Part shown: positions 29,598-41,330 of the stretch, one piece after another | How positions within the stretch are numbered: position 1 is the stretch's first letter | How the letters are laid out: every line of letters begins with the position of its first letter | Assembly (NCBI GenBank): GCA_016584305.1 | Contig: JACEEZ010019061.1 | Location: 1-64,000, forward strand | Reading direction: 5' to 3' | Origin: Chionoecetes opilio | Lineage: Eukaryota > Arthropoda > Malacostraca > Decapoda > Majidae | DNA: 64,000 nt | Notes under the pieces: generated by a model | Database searches by the model: none | What the model saw: the letters and a program-made list of their open reading frames with translations, nothing else | What the model was told of the DNA's origin: nothing | Translations under genes and position numbers: made by a program

Positions 29598-30880
29598 ATG
29601 CACTGTCCTGTAGCCGACAATCCACGGGAAATGGGTCAAAACAGCTAAAATACACGACTGTTTCGGCAAAAAGTATCAAAATATTACCAGATTCTATACG
29701 CCATGTTAGGAAAAGGTTCTATTTTACCTATTTTAGGATTTATTTAAGGTTGCCTGTATACCTGTAGCTGCCTAAGTGTCTACAGTTACCTTATGCACTG
29801 TCCTGTAGCCGACAATCCACGGGAAATGGGTCAAAGCAGCTAAAATACACGACTGTTTCGGCAAAAAGTATCAAAATATTACCAGATTCTATACGCCATG
29901 TTAGGAAAATTGTTCTTATTTTAGGGTTATTTAAGGGTTTATTTAGGTTGCCTGTGTACCTGTAGCGGCCTAAGTGTCTACAGTTACCTTGTGCACTGTC
30001 CTGTAGCCGTTAGTCCTGTAGAAATGGGTCAAAACAGCTAAAATACACGACTGTTTCGGCAAAAAGTATCAAAATATTACCAGATTATATACGCCATGTT
30101 AGGAAAAATGTTCTTATTTTACCTTATTTTAGGGTTATTTAAGGGTTTATTTAAGTTGCCTGTATACCTGTAGCGGCCTAAGTGTCTACAATTACCTTGT
30201 GCACTGTCCTGTAGCCGACAATCCACGGGAAATGGGTCAAAACAGCTAAAATACACGACTGTTTCGGCAAAAAGTATCAAAATATTACCAGATTCTATAC
30301 GCCATGTTAGGAAAAAGGTTCTTATTTTACCTTATTTTAGGGTTATTTAAGGGTTTATTTAAGTTGCCTGTATACCTGTAGCGGCCTAAGTGTCTACAGT
30401 TACCTTGTGCACTGTCCTGTAGCCGACAATCCACGGGAAATGGGTCAAAACAGCTAAAATACACGACTGTTTCGGCAAAAAGTATCAAAATATTACCAGA
30501 TTCTATACGCCATGTTAGGAAAAAGGTTCTTATTTTACCTTATTTTAGGGTTATTTAAGGGTTTATTTAGGTTGTCTGTATACCTGTAGCGGCCTAAGTG
30601 TCTACAGTTACCTTATGCACTGTCCTGTAGCCGACAATCCACGGGAAATGGGTCAAAGCAGCTAAAATACACGACTGTTTCGGCAAAAAGGATCAAAATA
30701 TTTCCATTCTATACGCCATGTTAGGATTTTTTTTTCTTATTTTACCTTATTTTAGGGTTATTTAAGGGTTTATTTAGGTTGCCTGTATACCTGTAGCTGC
30801 CTAAGTGTCTACAGTTACCTTGTGCACTGTCCTGTAGCCGTTAGTCCTGTAGAAATGGGTCAAAACAGCTTAAACAAAGG
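29598..30880. repeat. satellite, ~205 bp period, about 6.5 copies
   Basis: Units start with gcactgtcctgtagccgaca at about 29600, 29795, 29993, 30201, 30409, 30617 and 30824. Each holds gggaaatgggtcaaaacagc, atacacgactgtttcggcaa and gcctaagtgtctacagttac. The last unit runs into unrelated sequence near 30870. Confidence 0.92.
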
Positions 30881-30945
30881 ACTGTTTTGCTCGCCGTCCG
30901 GTTTCTGGGTCCAAACCAAACAGCTGATTACAATGTCACTGCCAG

Positions 30946-31066
30946 CCACTTGCTCTCTCCCTTCCTCTCTCTTTATTCTCTCTCTCCCTTCCTCTCTCTT
31001 TATTCTCTCTCTCTCCCTTCCTCTCTCTTTATTCTCTCTCTCTTCCTCTCTCTTTATTCTCTCTCT
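30946..31066. repeat. pyrimidine minisatellite
   Basis: About five copies of ccttcctctctctttattct with ctctct spacers. The same repeat unit forms the tail of the LINE at 57490-59335. Confidence 0.9.
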
Positions 31067-31074
31067 AAATAAAT

Positions 31075-31475
31075 AAAGTCCGAAAAGAACTAGATGCCAT
31101 AAAATGGGAAAACATCTTTAGTGGAATGGAAGCCCACGAGATGTACGAAGTACTCTCCAGCAAATGCCTGCAAATTTGTAAGGAACACATTCCCCTCAGG
31201 CGGTCGTCAGGAAGGAAACACCAAATACCCAGGGACAGACGAATACTGAATGAAAAAAGAGGGCCGAATTTTACAAAGAAAATTAAAATAAGTTAAGCCT
31301 ATGCTGGTGGCAGCAAGGCAACACAACGTTCCAGCTTACAACTTAACTGGAAGATGCCTTGCCAATCACACGTACGCAGAGAACAAGAAGAACAACGTTG
31401 CCGTGGAAAAATATAAAAGTCAACCTCCAAATTTTTCTACTCTTACGCGCCAAGAATAGATTGACCAGAAGGTCT
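31075..31475 (+). pseudogene. LINE pre-RT region fragment (L2-like)
   Basis: Recognisable pieces: QICKEHIPLRRSS, IPRDRRILNEKRG and PKFF-type block followed by YSYAPR, the linker between endonuclease and RT in L2-like elements. It starts directly after the minisatellite that ends other LINEs of this kind. Several frame breaks. Confidence 0.65.
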
Positions 31476-31499
31476 CTATCCCCTATTTGCCCCGGGCGT

Positions 31500-32140
31500 G
31501 GAAAAACATTAGAACATTAGAAAAATAAGGAACTAAAGAGGCCGTGAGACTCATACGAGGTATAATGGGTCCCGCGTTATTTCCTTTTAATTCAACGCTG
31601 TTTTTGCAGTAATTAAATATAAAAACCATAAGAACATTAGAAAATAAGAAAGCTACAAGAGGCCGTGAGACCTAGCACGGTGTTTCTTGTTACTGTAACT
31701 ACCTACATTACACCTTCCATTCCCCATCCAATTAATTTAATTTGGCCTTCTTTTAAAGCTCCCTAATGACTCTATATGACTACTAAATGACGCACTAATA
31801 ACTACCGTCTACTAAGTCCATTAATTCCAATCATTTGCCACCTATTGTGAACCAGTTTTTTTTCCCTATTTTTTTAAATGTATTTTTATCTACGCTTGCC
31901 AGCTTGAATCTGTTTACTTACATTGAATCATTTTGTCATCCTTCTCTGCACTGGATTCTCTCAACACGGCTATAAATATCCATCCTGTAATATAGGAGAC
32001 CAAAATTGGAACACATAGTGTTGGTGAGGTCTATGAGCCATAAAGCTTTAGATAACCTTAATTAGCACTTCTAACTTTCCACATTCACAACTCTGGTAAT
32101 GAATCCTAACACCCTATTGCTATATTTCTAGCCTCATACA
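31500..32140 (-). pseudogene. LINE RT C-terminal fragments, minus strand
   Basis: Reverse-complement reading gives pieces such as FQFWSPI and the 'ggttcacaataggtggc' region, homologous to the plus-strand copy at 33125-33800. It ends with the module aagaggccgtgagac at 31629-31690. A second copy of just the terminal module lies at 31505-31565. Confidence 0.6.
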
Positions 32141-32400
32141 TTGTTTCCTAGGTCGGAGTCTGGGCTCACCCTCCGTCCTAAGATCTTTCTCACCTTCAGA
32201 TCTTTTCCAAATATGGGAGCGCGAATATTTCCCCTGTCCTTATTTGCAGGCCATGGTTCCAAAAAATGGGACGCGGCAATAATGTCTCTTCCCTATTTGC
32301 CCGTGGCGTGGAAAACTAAGAACATTAGAAAATAAAGAAGCTACAAGAGGCGTGAGACCTGCACGAGGTATTTCTTGTTCTTTACACTACCTCATTAACC
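32141..32400 (-). repeat. LINE-derived remnant with terminal module
   Basis: A further copy of the LINE terminal module (gctacaagaggcgtgagacc) at 32312-32385 sits after 'ccctatttgcccgtggcgtgg', which also occurs at 31475-31505. This points to duplicated insertion junctions. Confidence 0.5.
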
Positions 32401-32610
32401 TTTCCCCCGTCATACCTTTCCCCCCCCCCCACTCCCCACCTTTCCCCCCCCCCTTCCGCCCCTCCCTCTCCCCCCCCCCCCCCCCGTCCCTCACCACCCC
32501 ACTTCCCCCCCCTCTTTCCCCCCCCCCGTTTCCACCCCCCCGCCCCCTCCCCCCCCCCCCCCCCCTTCATCCCCCCCTTTCCTCCCCCACCCACCCCTAG
32601 GCACCTTCTG
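32401..32610. repeat. C-rich low-complexity tract
   Basis: C-runs of 7 to 19 bases broken by tt, ca and gtt. Long proline- or glycine-rich open frames here are composition artefacts. Confidence 0.9.
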
Positions 32611-32665
32611 ACTTTTCAGCGATTACGTTGATACTATTATATATTACAATGCATGTCATGGGTGC

Positions 32666-34043
32666 CCATTTTGCAGAGCTGGGCAGTATTAAATACAATT
32701 GTATTTAAATACGTATTTAAATACATATGTGGTTTTAAGATTATTAAAGACATTGGTTGCCATGTATTTAAATACAGTATCTAAATACTTTTTATGAATT
32801 TTAATACATTGTATTAATACACTTCAATAAAAATTGTTACTACCTTTTTTATCAGTGTAATTTGGACATTAACCCCACCAACTATCTGGCCCCCCTGATT
32901 ACAGGAACAGTGTTTACAATGGCAAGGAAAGTCCCTGATTGTCAATGAAATTTTGGCCTGAAAAGGAATTTTTTTCTAATGAAACCCAAATCTAGGAAAT
33001 CAGTTGCGAATCCATTGCAAATCTAAGGATACATTGCGTATTGTGTATCTATTACCTGGTTTTTTTTTATGACTGTTGTAGAAAAAACCCTGGTAATAGA
33101 TAAGATACACCATACGCACTGATATCGCAGAAAAGATCAGAAGGTTAAAAAGATCTTGGAGTGAGGGTAGCCCAGACCTCCGACCTAGAACAATGTATTG
33201 GACTAGATAGAGCTAATAGAGTTGTCAGGATTCATTACCAGAAAGTGTTAAAAGTAGAAGTGCAGAAGTTATTCTACAGCTTTAATCTGGCTCTAGTCAG
33301 GCCCTCACCTAGACTATGCTGTTCATTTGGGTCTCCTATTACAGTATGATATAGTGTTGTTAAAACAGTTACGCAGAAGGATACCTAAACGATTCAAAGG
33401 GATGCGTAACTTAGTTATGAGAGAGATTGGAGTTATTAAATTACACTCACTCGAGAAACACAGAGTAAGGGGCGATCTGATCGAAGTTTTTAAGTGTATA
33501 AATGGATTTAAATAAAGAGAGGGTAGGGCAAAAGTTCTTACGGCTATTAACCGGGTAAAACAGAAGTACTCGGATTCAAGCTGGAAAAGCGTGAGGTTTA
33601 AAAAAAGAAATAGGAAAAACTGGTTCACAAATAGGGTGGGGATGATGGAATGGTCTCATTAGGTGTTTAGTGCGGAGTCGATTAGAGAGCTTTAAAGAGG
33701 GCTGGTAGGTTCAATGGATGGGGATGAAGGTAGGATTAGATAGTTTAGTGACAGGACTACCACGGAGTCTCACGGCCTCTTGTAGCTTCCTTATTTCTGT
33801 ATGTTTATGTTAAATCCCTAATCAAATTATTATTTTCGGGACATGTTAAAAATTTGGGCGTATTTAAAATGTTTTACAAATGTATTTAAATACAATTGAT
33901 GTTTTGTATTTAAATACATTCGTAAAATGTATTTAGTATTTAAATAATTCGAAAATGTATTTTAGTATTTAAATACATTTCCTCCCATGTATTTAGTATT
34001 TTAAATACATTCAATGTACTTAGTGCCCAGCTCTGCCTATTTG
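32666..34043. mobile_element. hAT-like element with imperfect 8 bp target duplication
   Basis: Ends CAGAGCTGGGCAGTATTAAA (32674) and, mirrored, TAAGTGCCCAGCTCTG-type end at 34035. Flanks ccattttg and cctatttg agree at 6 of 8 positions. Both inner flanks are rich in 'gtatttaaatac' palindromes. A LINE fragment is inserted in its middle. Confidence 0.72.
33125..33800 (+). pseudogene. LINE RT C-terminal fragment (CR1/L2 group)
   Basis: Pieces in order across frames: KDLGVRVAQTSDLEQC, ANRVVRIHYQK, FNLALVRPSPRLCC, SLEKHRVRGDLIEVFKCING, and NWFTNRVG. These match the thumb and C-terminal region of CR1/L2-type reverse transcriptases. It ends with the module tctcacggcctcttgtagct. Confidence 0.82.
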
Positions 34044-34880
34044 GCAGGGTGCTGTTACTGTAGTATATGTCCCTTCGACATTTCTCTTACAACCTTGGGT
34101 GGCATCAAACATAGTTTTCCTTTAACCTTTCATTCCCTGCTACAGGATCATCAAACTCTATGGTTACCTCGCTCATACTTTCTTCACCACATGTCCGGTA
34201 ATCATCTATTTCTGGAAGGTGTGAGCCAAGAACCTCCCCTTTCTGCACGTGCCAATCCGATGTTCTCTGGTAGCTACTCATTCCCTCCATCTGCACACCC
34301 ATTTTATTACTATACTTGCTACCTTCATTACCACCAAATAGCACTTACCTTCGCTCTTTCCCAAATTTCCTCAACACTCATTCAGTCGTTCTAGAACTTT
34401 TTTGCATCACCTTCCCTCCTTTTCCATCCTCCATCATTGACATTGGACACAAAGATCCCACGCATATGTTACTATCCCACTTCCCCATGCACACTCTCCT
34501 TGATCCAACATCCACCCACAGGCCCGCGATAATGGGTTGACCAATGAGTGTATATCTTTCCTTTCCCCTTCCCTTCCTCTCCATAGTGCACCGCACCACT
34601 CCTTGTAGTCCCTGCCACCTAATGACCATTCCCCATTCATAAGCCAGCCCCCCAGTCATTCCACAGCTTCCATGTTCCCATTAGTTTGTTCAATAGAGCT
34701 CTTGCACCATCAAACAAATTATGGTAATTAAATTCTAAATGAGGGATTTACATAACATTTCTTAAAAAGCTCAACACAAAATTTAAATTAACTGTATTGT
34801 CATTCCTCACGATATACATACAGTTTTTACATGTTTTGTGCTGTCTCCTCCTGAAAATTAACAATCATATATTGGACTAA
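34044..34880. other. no gene recognised
   Basis: C/T-rich on the plus strand with several opposed open frames of 60-126 codons that lack any domain. Possibly an old retroelement remnant. Confidence 0.35.
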
Positions 34881-34885
34881 ATAGT

Positions 34886-34972
34886 TTGGGGGAAAAAAAA
34901 AAAAAAAAAAAAAAAAATCAAAAAAAAAAAAAAAAATATATATATAATATTATATATCTATATATATATAGC

Positions 34973-35009
<37 letters not shown>

Positions 35010-35127
35010 ATATATTATATATATATATAATATATATATATTATAAAAGTATATATTTTCTGAATTATGAATTATGATTCCTATGAACATATTATAGAAT
35101 TCCCTCCTTTTATTCTATATATATATA
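34886..35127. repeat. poly(A) and (TA)n tracts
   Basis: Two A-runs (about 34891-34936) followed by long TA stretches to about 35045, and another near 35117-35130. Confidence 0.9.
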
Positions 35128-35134
35128 TATTACA

Positions 35135-35395
35135 ATGGTATCCGGGTGTAGTGGTTAGCACTAGCTTGGCTCACACCGAAACGTTCACGGTTCGATCCCC
35201 GGGCGGAGCGAAGACAGATGGGTGTCTTTCTTAAAACCCTGAGCCCCTGTCCCCCCAGCAGTGGAATGGGTACCGGTGTGAGCCTCCGGGTTGGGGACCC
35301 CCCTCCCGGGTGATGGCCTTTCAGCCAACACAACCTGCAGCAGTAGATCACTATGGCTCTTAGGAATTGTATATCCTCTACACAAAACAAACCAA
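35135..35395 (+). repeat. tRNA-derived SINE
   Basis: The head carries an A-box-like tgtagtggttagcact (35147) and a B box GGTTCGATCCCC (about 35189). The body (35215-35390) matches the minus-strand SINE at 9335-9530. The whole tRNA fold is not preserved, so this is not a functional tRNA gene. Confidence 0.8.
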
Positions 35396-35569
35396 AAACA
35401 AACACAAACCTATAATCCGATAAAATCTCACATGTATACAATAATACCTATTTTGTTTTGGCTTCTCATGAAAACAATATTTCATAAATTTTCTTATTAT
35501 AACAATTGCGCACTAGAAATTGGAATGCACCCACACATATTACACATCATGTAACAATTTTGGTCTAAT

Positions 35570-35656
35570 CTATCTATCCATTTCATATCTATCTATCCAT
35601 CCATCCTCTATCTATCGATATATTTTGTTGTTCATTAAAAAATAATATCCTCACCA

Positions 35657-35687
<31 letters not shown>

Positions 35688-35763
35688 ATCTATCTATATA
35701 TATATATATACGTATATATAATATAGATAATATATTATATATATATATATATATATATTAGAG

Positions 35764-35803
<40 letters not shown>

Positions 35804-36060
35804 CTCACACCTATCAATTAATATTTTGTCGTGTGTCCCATAACAAAATTACAAAATGAAAATTCTTATGATATGGATAGAAATTGGAAAACACCCTAAA
35901 AAAAAAAAAAAAAAAAAAAATTATATATTATATATATATATATATCTATAGACTATATATATATATATGTATATAGATTAATATATATATATAGTATGAG
36001 ATAGAGAGAGAAGAAGAGAGAGGAATAGAGAGATAGAAGAGAGAGAGAGAGATAATCTCA
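35570..36060. repeat. compound microsatellites (ATCT)n, (TA)n, (GA)n, (A)n
   Basis: ATCT/CTAT units at 35570-35700, TA at 35700-35757, GA at 35760-35800, A-run at about 35899-35920, TA and GA again to 36052. Confidence 0.9.
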
Positions 36061-36677
36061 CATATACTCAAGAAATAAAGTCCTGTAAAATCCTGGTGTG
36101 GTTGGGGAGGGGGCACAGCCTTCGCCCCAGAGTGAGCTGCCGGTGGCGGCGTGATGCCCCTGTGCAGGGCCTTGTACCAGGCCAGGTCTAGCCTCGCTAA
36201 CCGCCCATCACCCTAGGCCCGCTGAAGAGTGAAGGCAGGGGAGCAGTTTTATATAGCAATTGGCGGATCAAGAGAAGTATGGGTGTGCAAAGCTAAACGC
36301 TAAGCCGGAATGTGGACCTCGCTCTTTGTCGGGTATACTAGGACTAGACTGACGAGGCCCAGCTTACTTGTCACCTGAAGAATGTCCATCAGACCCTATG
36401 ACACCATGCATAGCTCCCGCTTGACAAGAGTCATGACCTTAACAAAAAACACCACGATATTGTAAGGAACAGACCTTGCCGCCTCCCTGTTACTAGAAGA
36501 CATATACATCGCTTTTTAAACTGCCCACAATCACTCCAGACAGATGATTTTCAGGTGCTACCAGCATCAAACGCCACATCTCCCTCAATAGAGAAACAGC
36601 TAATGGGCTACCCGGCTTAGCCGTTTAAGCTCGCTGCCCCCACCCCCCTTATTGACTCTGCCATTTCCCTATATAGA
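36061..36677. other. no gene recognised
   Basis: A GC-richer block at 36090-36250 resembles repeat consensus sequence rather than a gene. No open frame of note. Confidence 0.35.
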
Positions 36678-38310
36678 TCTGCCTCCCTGCCTTCACATTC
36701 GATCAAGCCTGACATATGGAACATGATAGTTCAGAAACGTTGCTATCCATTGGACAACGTTTAGAATTAACTTATCAGAAGAAACAAGAAATTGTCCCGC
36801 AAAATAGAAACCGTGCATCTTCTCAAAAGGAGAATGATTGACTGCTTTCAATCGCGTTTGCCCTAGAGAAAATATCGTGCCTGGCTACACTAACATATCT
36901 ATATATATGTTAGATACATATATAGTCCGCAAAGTCATGCATATAGTCATGGCAAATAGTCCGTTATAATTCCGAGTCCGTTCATTGAGGTTGACTATAT
37001 ATATAATATTATATTTTATATATATAGGTCAAACCTCGATATAACGATATTATTATATATATAGTCAAACCTCGATTAACGATATTATTAATATATAAGT
37101 CCAACCTACATAGAAACGGACCTCAATGTAACGGACTTCGGATATAACGGGCTATTTGCGATACTTTTTTTTTCTTTTTTTCTCTCATATTAGACCCTGC
37201 TTATCGCCGCTCGAATTGGTCAACTCAACATATTGTATTATTTTCTCATTTATTTGGAACTGCTTTGGGTTTTAAGGAGTTTTGATGTATCACATATTAA
37301 ATATAATATTATAAGGAGGAGCCCTGTGTTGCTAGTGATTTATGGTACACGTAGTATGTGTAGTGTTTTAAATAGTGACTATTAGTGTTAGGGCGTGGCT
37401 GCTGCTACGTCCTCCTGTCACCTCAACACCAACACTCCTAAATCACCAGTATCTAAGGTACACGCAGTGCTACACTGACCTAAATAGTGCCTGTATAGAA
37501 CTGACTGCACAACCATAATTTTAGAATAGATCATTAGTCATGATAATAAGCATACCTTAGAAGCCACTGCTGAAATCTGGCTCGTATACATTTGTTTTCC
37601 CTTTTCACTAGAGCTTGAGCTTGACTAGCTACAACTGTCTGGTTGTGTTTGTGATTATTTCTCATTTATTTCACGTGTAGGAGCGGACCAAATCAGCATG
37701 TAGGTCCAGTCACTGTTTTAACCTCCCAACATAGCTTACACAAGTCCTGGTTGTGTTTTGTGATTATTTTCTCATTTATTTTAACAATTTATTTATTTTA
37801 AATATATTTCTCCATCCTTAGGAAAATACCCTCGCTATAACGGACAATCGACTTTAACGGACCACTCCCCCCTTTATCCGTTATATCGAAGTTTGACTAT
37901 ATATATATATATATCTATATATATATATATGATATATATATACGTTATGATGTTATATATAATGAGTCTATGTATAACTATATATGTATATATATATATA
38001 TATGTATACGTATATATGTATATATAATCTATGTATACGTATATATGTATAATATCATATAGTATTTATATTTATATAACATATATATATTTGTTCGTGT
38101 AGCCAGGCACGTATATTTCTCTTTAGGCAAACGAGATTGAAAGCAGTTAAATCATCTCCTTTTTTGAGATTATGATGCACGGTTTCTAAATTTGCCGGAA
38201 CATTTTTCTTGTGTTCTGATAAGTTATTCAAGTTGTCCAATGGATAGCAACGGTTTCTGAACTATCATGTTCCATATTCAGTCTTGATCTGAATTTGAAG
38301 GCAGGGAGGC
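36678..38310. repeat. long inverted repeat, ~220 bp arms
   Basis: The arm 36678-36898 is the reverse complement of 38090-38310 (matching blocks: catgatagttcagaaac, ccattggacaac, ctgctttcaatc, gtgcctggctac). Between them sit pogo-like sequences and TA runs. In the right arm the minus strand keeps a 50-codon frame (NLSEHKKNVPANLETVHHN); the left arm frame is broken. Confidence 0.75.
37027..37900. mobile_element. pogo/Tigger-like element with stuttered left end
   Basis: The right end ...TTATATCGAAGTTTGACT (37898) matches left ends GTCAAACCTCGATATAACG at about 37029, 37063 and 37098. The left end appears three times with TA sequence between, and once more inverted at about 36920-37003. This is either tandem end duplication or misassembly in TA repeats. 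The interior has no transposase. Confidence 0.65.
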
Positions 38311-38519
38311 ATATATATATAATATATATATATTATATATATTATATATCGATATATATATTATATAGTATATATATATATAATATATATATAGATATTT
38401 TACATTAAAACCCTTATAACCCGGCACTGTATGACTCGGAATTTGATATAACTCGGCAAGGCAAAGACAAAGTTTTTTTTGTTTTTTTTTTTTGTTTTTT
38501 TTTTATTACATCCATGCCT

Positions 38520-38840
38520 ATAGCGCGTGTAGCAGTGAGCTCCAGGGGTGGATGGTAGGCCCTGGAGGCTCCACTCGAGGGCTGTGATGGTTGGCCTCGC
38601 CAGTGGTGGCGCGAGGCAGGATTCTTATATGGACACCTGAGTAAGGCTCAATGCCGCCCCCTGTTTCCTCCCTTCCTACGCATTCGAAGGTAGAGTTAAT
38701 GCACAGGCATGTGGGGTGTTTAGGCCGACTCGACTGTGCAGAAAGATTTCAAGTGGATTTATGGGTCTCACTCGGGATCGAACTCGGGTTTTCGAGAACG
38801 CCACTCGGTGAACGCTAACCATCTGCTACCGCCGTCCCCT
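38520..38840 (-). repeat. tRNA-derived SINE, minus strand
   Basis: Reverse complement shows gatggttagcgttc (A-box region) and gagttcgatcccg (B box) at about 38765-38833, followed by a ~240 bp body toward 38520. The body differs from that of the 35135 SINE, so this is a second family. Confidence 0.65.
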
Positions 38841-38994
38841 AGATTGCATGCTTGGTTTTTCACTCGGTAGTTCATGCCCTCACAACCTCTTTGTGTGGAA
38901 CATGTCAACAGAAAGGCGCAAAAAAATAATGTATCTCGGCATATTCTGTTATAAACTGCATCTCTTTGCTTACCGTCGGCAAGCCTTAGTCGCA

Positions 38995-39625
38995 TAAGTA
39001 TTGTTTTTGTCCTTTCGACCTTTCCATGAAGCTCGCTCTTCAATCTCATTGAAGTCTCCCTTCCTGCTGGAGACACCCTTGCATGATGGAACTGACATCT
39101 TGAAATACAGTACTGTATGATGTAATCCCCAAACACGTAAAATAGGTGGCAAAGTACAGCAAAGGTCAGGAACGCAGCGCGTAGCTGTTAAGCTGCTGAG
39201 CCGTGTTTATGTCGTCCAAGCACCGTCTTGGATACGAATTTCCCGTTTTTTGTCCTAAATTAAAAAAGGATTGTTCTGCTAAAAAACACACAAGCCTTGG
39301 TATAGCCGATAATAATCAATGCAAAACATTGCAAACAATATCAAAAGTAGTATAACACACATTTTCAGCACGTGTTATTGATTGGTAATTCGTAATCCCA
39401 GACGGTGCTTGGACGACAAAAAACCACACTCAGCCTACCGCTGGTAACCAGACCTTTGCTGTACTTTGCCACCTATTTACGTGTTTGGGTTACATCATAC
39501 AGTCTGTATATCAAGATGTCAGCTCCATCACGCAAGGGTTCTCCAGCAGGAAGGTATGGAATTGGAAGAGCCCTGAGCCCTGGCATGGAACGGGTGAAAG
39601 TACTGGCAAGGATGGGGTGTCAGGT
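38995..39625. repeat. inverted duplication inside the pogo-like element
   Basis: 38995-39245 mirrors 39385-39625 (shared blocks: gtgcttggacgac, gtactttgccacctattt, cagcaggaa). Each arm encodes, facing away from the centre, a short frame beginning MSVPSCKG or MSAPSRKG, which could be the start of a pogo-type transposase. The frames end soon after. Confidence 0.7.
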
Positions 39626-39713
39626 GCGTCCCTGCGTGCTATTTGTGCTGAGTCTTGATATAAAATCCGCATATTCTACCCGTCACTGTTCAAGTGGTAG
39701 TTTTATGCTTTGA

Positions 39714-39717
<4 letters not shown>

Positions 39718-39749
<32 letters not shown>

Positions 39750-39883
39750 CCCCATATCAGAGGAGGATTGCATAACTCGGCACATGTGAATAAATCGGCA
39801 AGGGCCAGAGCCCCTATCGTGCCGAGTTATAAGGGTTTTTACTGTATCTATTATATATATATATATATCTATATATATTATAT

Positions 39884-39940
<57 letters not shown>

Positions 39941-39946
39941 TGATAT
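39718..39946. repeat. T-run and (TA)n tract
   Basis: A T-run at 39717-39750 near the right end of the pogo-like element, and TA repeats at 39850-39945. Confidence 0.9.
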
Positions 39947-40677
39947 TGCTCGACATTGAATTAGTCCGTCCCAGGTGAGGCGGACTAATTAATGTGTGTT
40001 AATTTTGCTTCAACTTAAGAGGGACCTAAAATTGAGCCAATGTATTGTGCCGCCTACACAGAGTTGGCATAGTAGGCCCGGAACTTCTGAGCACCAGCCA
40101 AGAAACCACGTCAGTTGTGTGTCCTTGCCGGTGTAGGGAGAGTTTGTGTTCCGCGATCCGTCCCCTATTTTGCTCCCTCCCTCTCGACTTGTCACCGCCT
40201 CTCACCTTTGAGCCCCTGTTGTTGTTGATATGGGCAAGAATAAGGATTGAGTGCAGAACAGTTGCCCGATCATTGCCATAAAAATATCGCGGTAAGCAAT
40301 CAAAGGCAATTTTGTTCGGAGATTGCCTTTGTTTGCTTACCGGTATTTTTATGGCAAGGATCTGGGCAATGTTTCTGCCTCAAATCCTTATTCTTGCCTC
40401 ATATCAACACACAGGGGGCTCAAAGGGAGATGGCGGTGCAGTCGTATGGGAGGGAGCACATAGGGACTGATCGCGGGGGAAACACGAAACTCTCCCTCAC
40501 CGGCAAAGACAACAACTCCCGTGTTTCCTTTGGCGGGCTCAGAGTTCCGCCTACTATGCCATCTGTGTAGCGACACATCCATTGCTCAATTTTAGGTCCC
40601 TCTTAATGGTTGAAGCAAAATTACACACATAATTTAGTCGCGCCCTCACCCTGGGGCGGACTAATTCATGTCGAGCA
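39947..40677. repeat. 731 bp near-palindrome (foldback element)
   Basis: Starts TGCTCGACATTGAATTAGTC and ends with the mirrored GACTAATTCATGTCGAGCA (imperfect). Arms of about 360 bp pair along their length, including 'gagggacctaaaattgagc' and, at the centre, ccataaaaatat-cggtaagc with a loop of about 11 bases near 40316. Flanked by TA runs. Confidence 0.88.
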
Positions 40678-40806
40678 TATATATATTATCTATATATATA
40701 TATATATATATATATCTTATTTATATATATATATTATATATAATATATATATATATAATATATATATATATATAAGATATATATATGTATATATTATATA
40801 TATATT
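40678..40806. repeat. (TA)n tract
   Basis: AT dinucleotide repeats bordering the palindrome on its right. Confidence 0.9.
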
Positions 40807-41330
40807 GAGAGAGGGAAAAAAAAAATTACACTCAAGATTTACTTACTCGCCTGGGGCAGTTTCAGGAATGGCAAAACAAAATGGCATCCTTTGTTGTTTG
40901 AATACTTACCCCAGGAATTTTTGACACTAAGGTTTGTGGTACCATTATTCCCGACACATCTTGCCAGTCCATGGTTTCGTTGGAATTGGCTGCCGGCAAA
41001 CACAAAATATTTCAAATGTTATAAGGCAATGTTTTTGTGCCCTTTGAATCCTCCGTGGCACAGATGGCAATGGGACAAGGTCTTGTTTCTGAAACAATCA
41101 AAAAGGTGTTTCCCTCTAAGAACTTGATCCCACTGGCAGGAGGAGGGATCACAGCCACTACAAGTGCTGTTGCAGCAGACTATAGCAACATGCCACAATC
41201 ACACACTCCCTTCTGCCTCTGGAAACTTTCGCTCCTAATGGTAATTGTTTTTCCTTGGTGTGCAGCATCTCAGCAACGTTCTTCACAGGCTGTCTAAAAA
41301 TAGAGAAGAAATAAAATAAGTGTGTGTGTG
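40807..41330. other. no gene recognised; (TG)n at the end
   Basis: Short open frames without domain content. A TG run lies at 41321-41342. Confidence 0.4.

Larger units (their letters stand above)
38401..39846. mobile_element. pogo/Tigger-like element
   Basis: Ends CATTAAAACCCTTATAACCC (38403) and its mirrored counterpart (to 39844) have TA at both flanks. 'actcggca' motifs recur subterminally. It contains a SINE (minus) and an inverted duplication whose arms start with a short transposase-like reading frame. Confidence 0.8.

Noticed and set aside
29237..29648. Phe-, Lys- or Glu-rich open frames
   Set aside because: They are translations of A/T homopolymers in a pogo-like MITE.
32352..32600. 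Proline- and glycine-rich open frames
   Set aside because: They come from the C-rich low-complexity tract.
35135..35215. A functional tRNA gene
   Set aside because: A and B boxes are present but the acceptor and anticodon arms do not fold convincingly, and the body matches a dispersed SINE.
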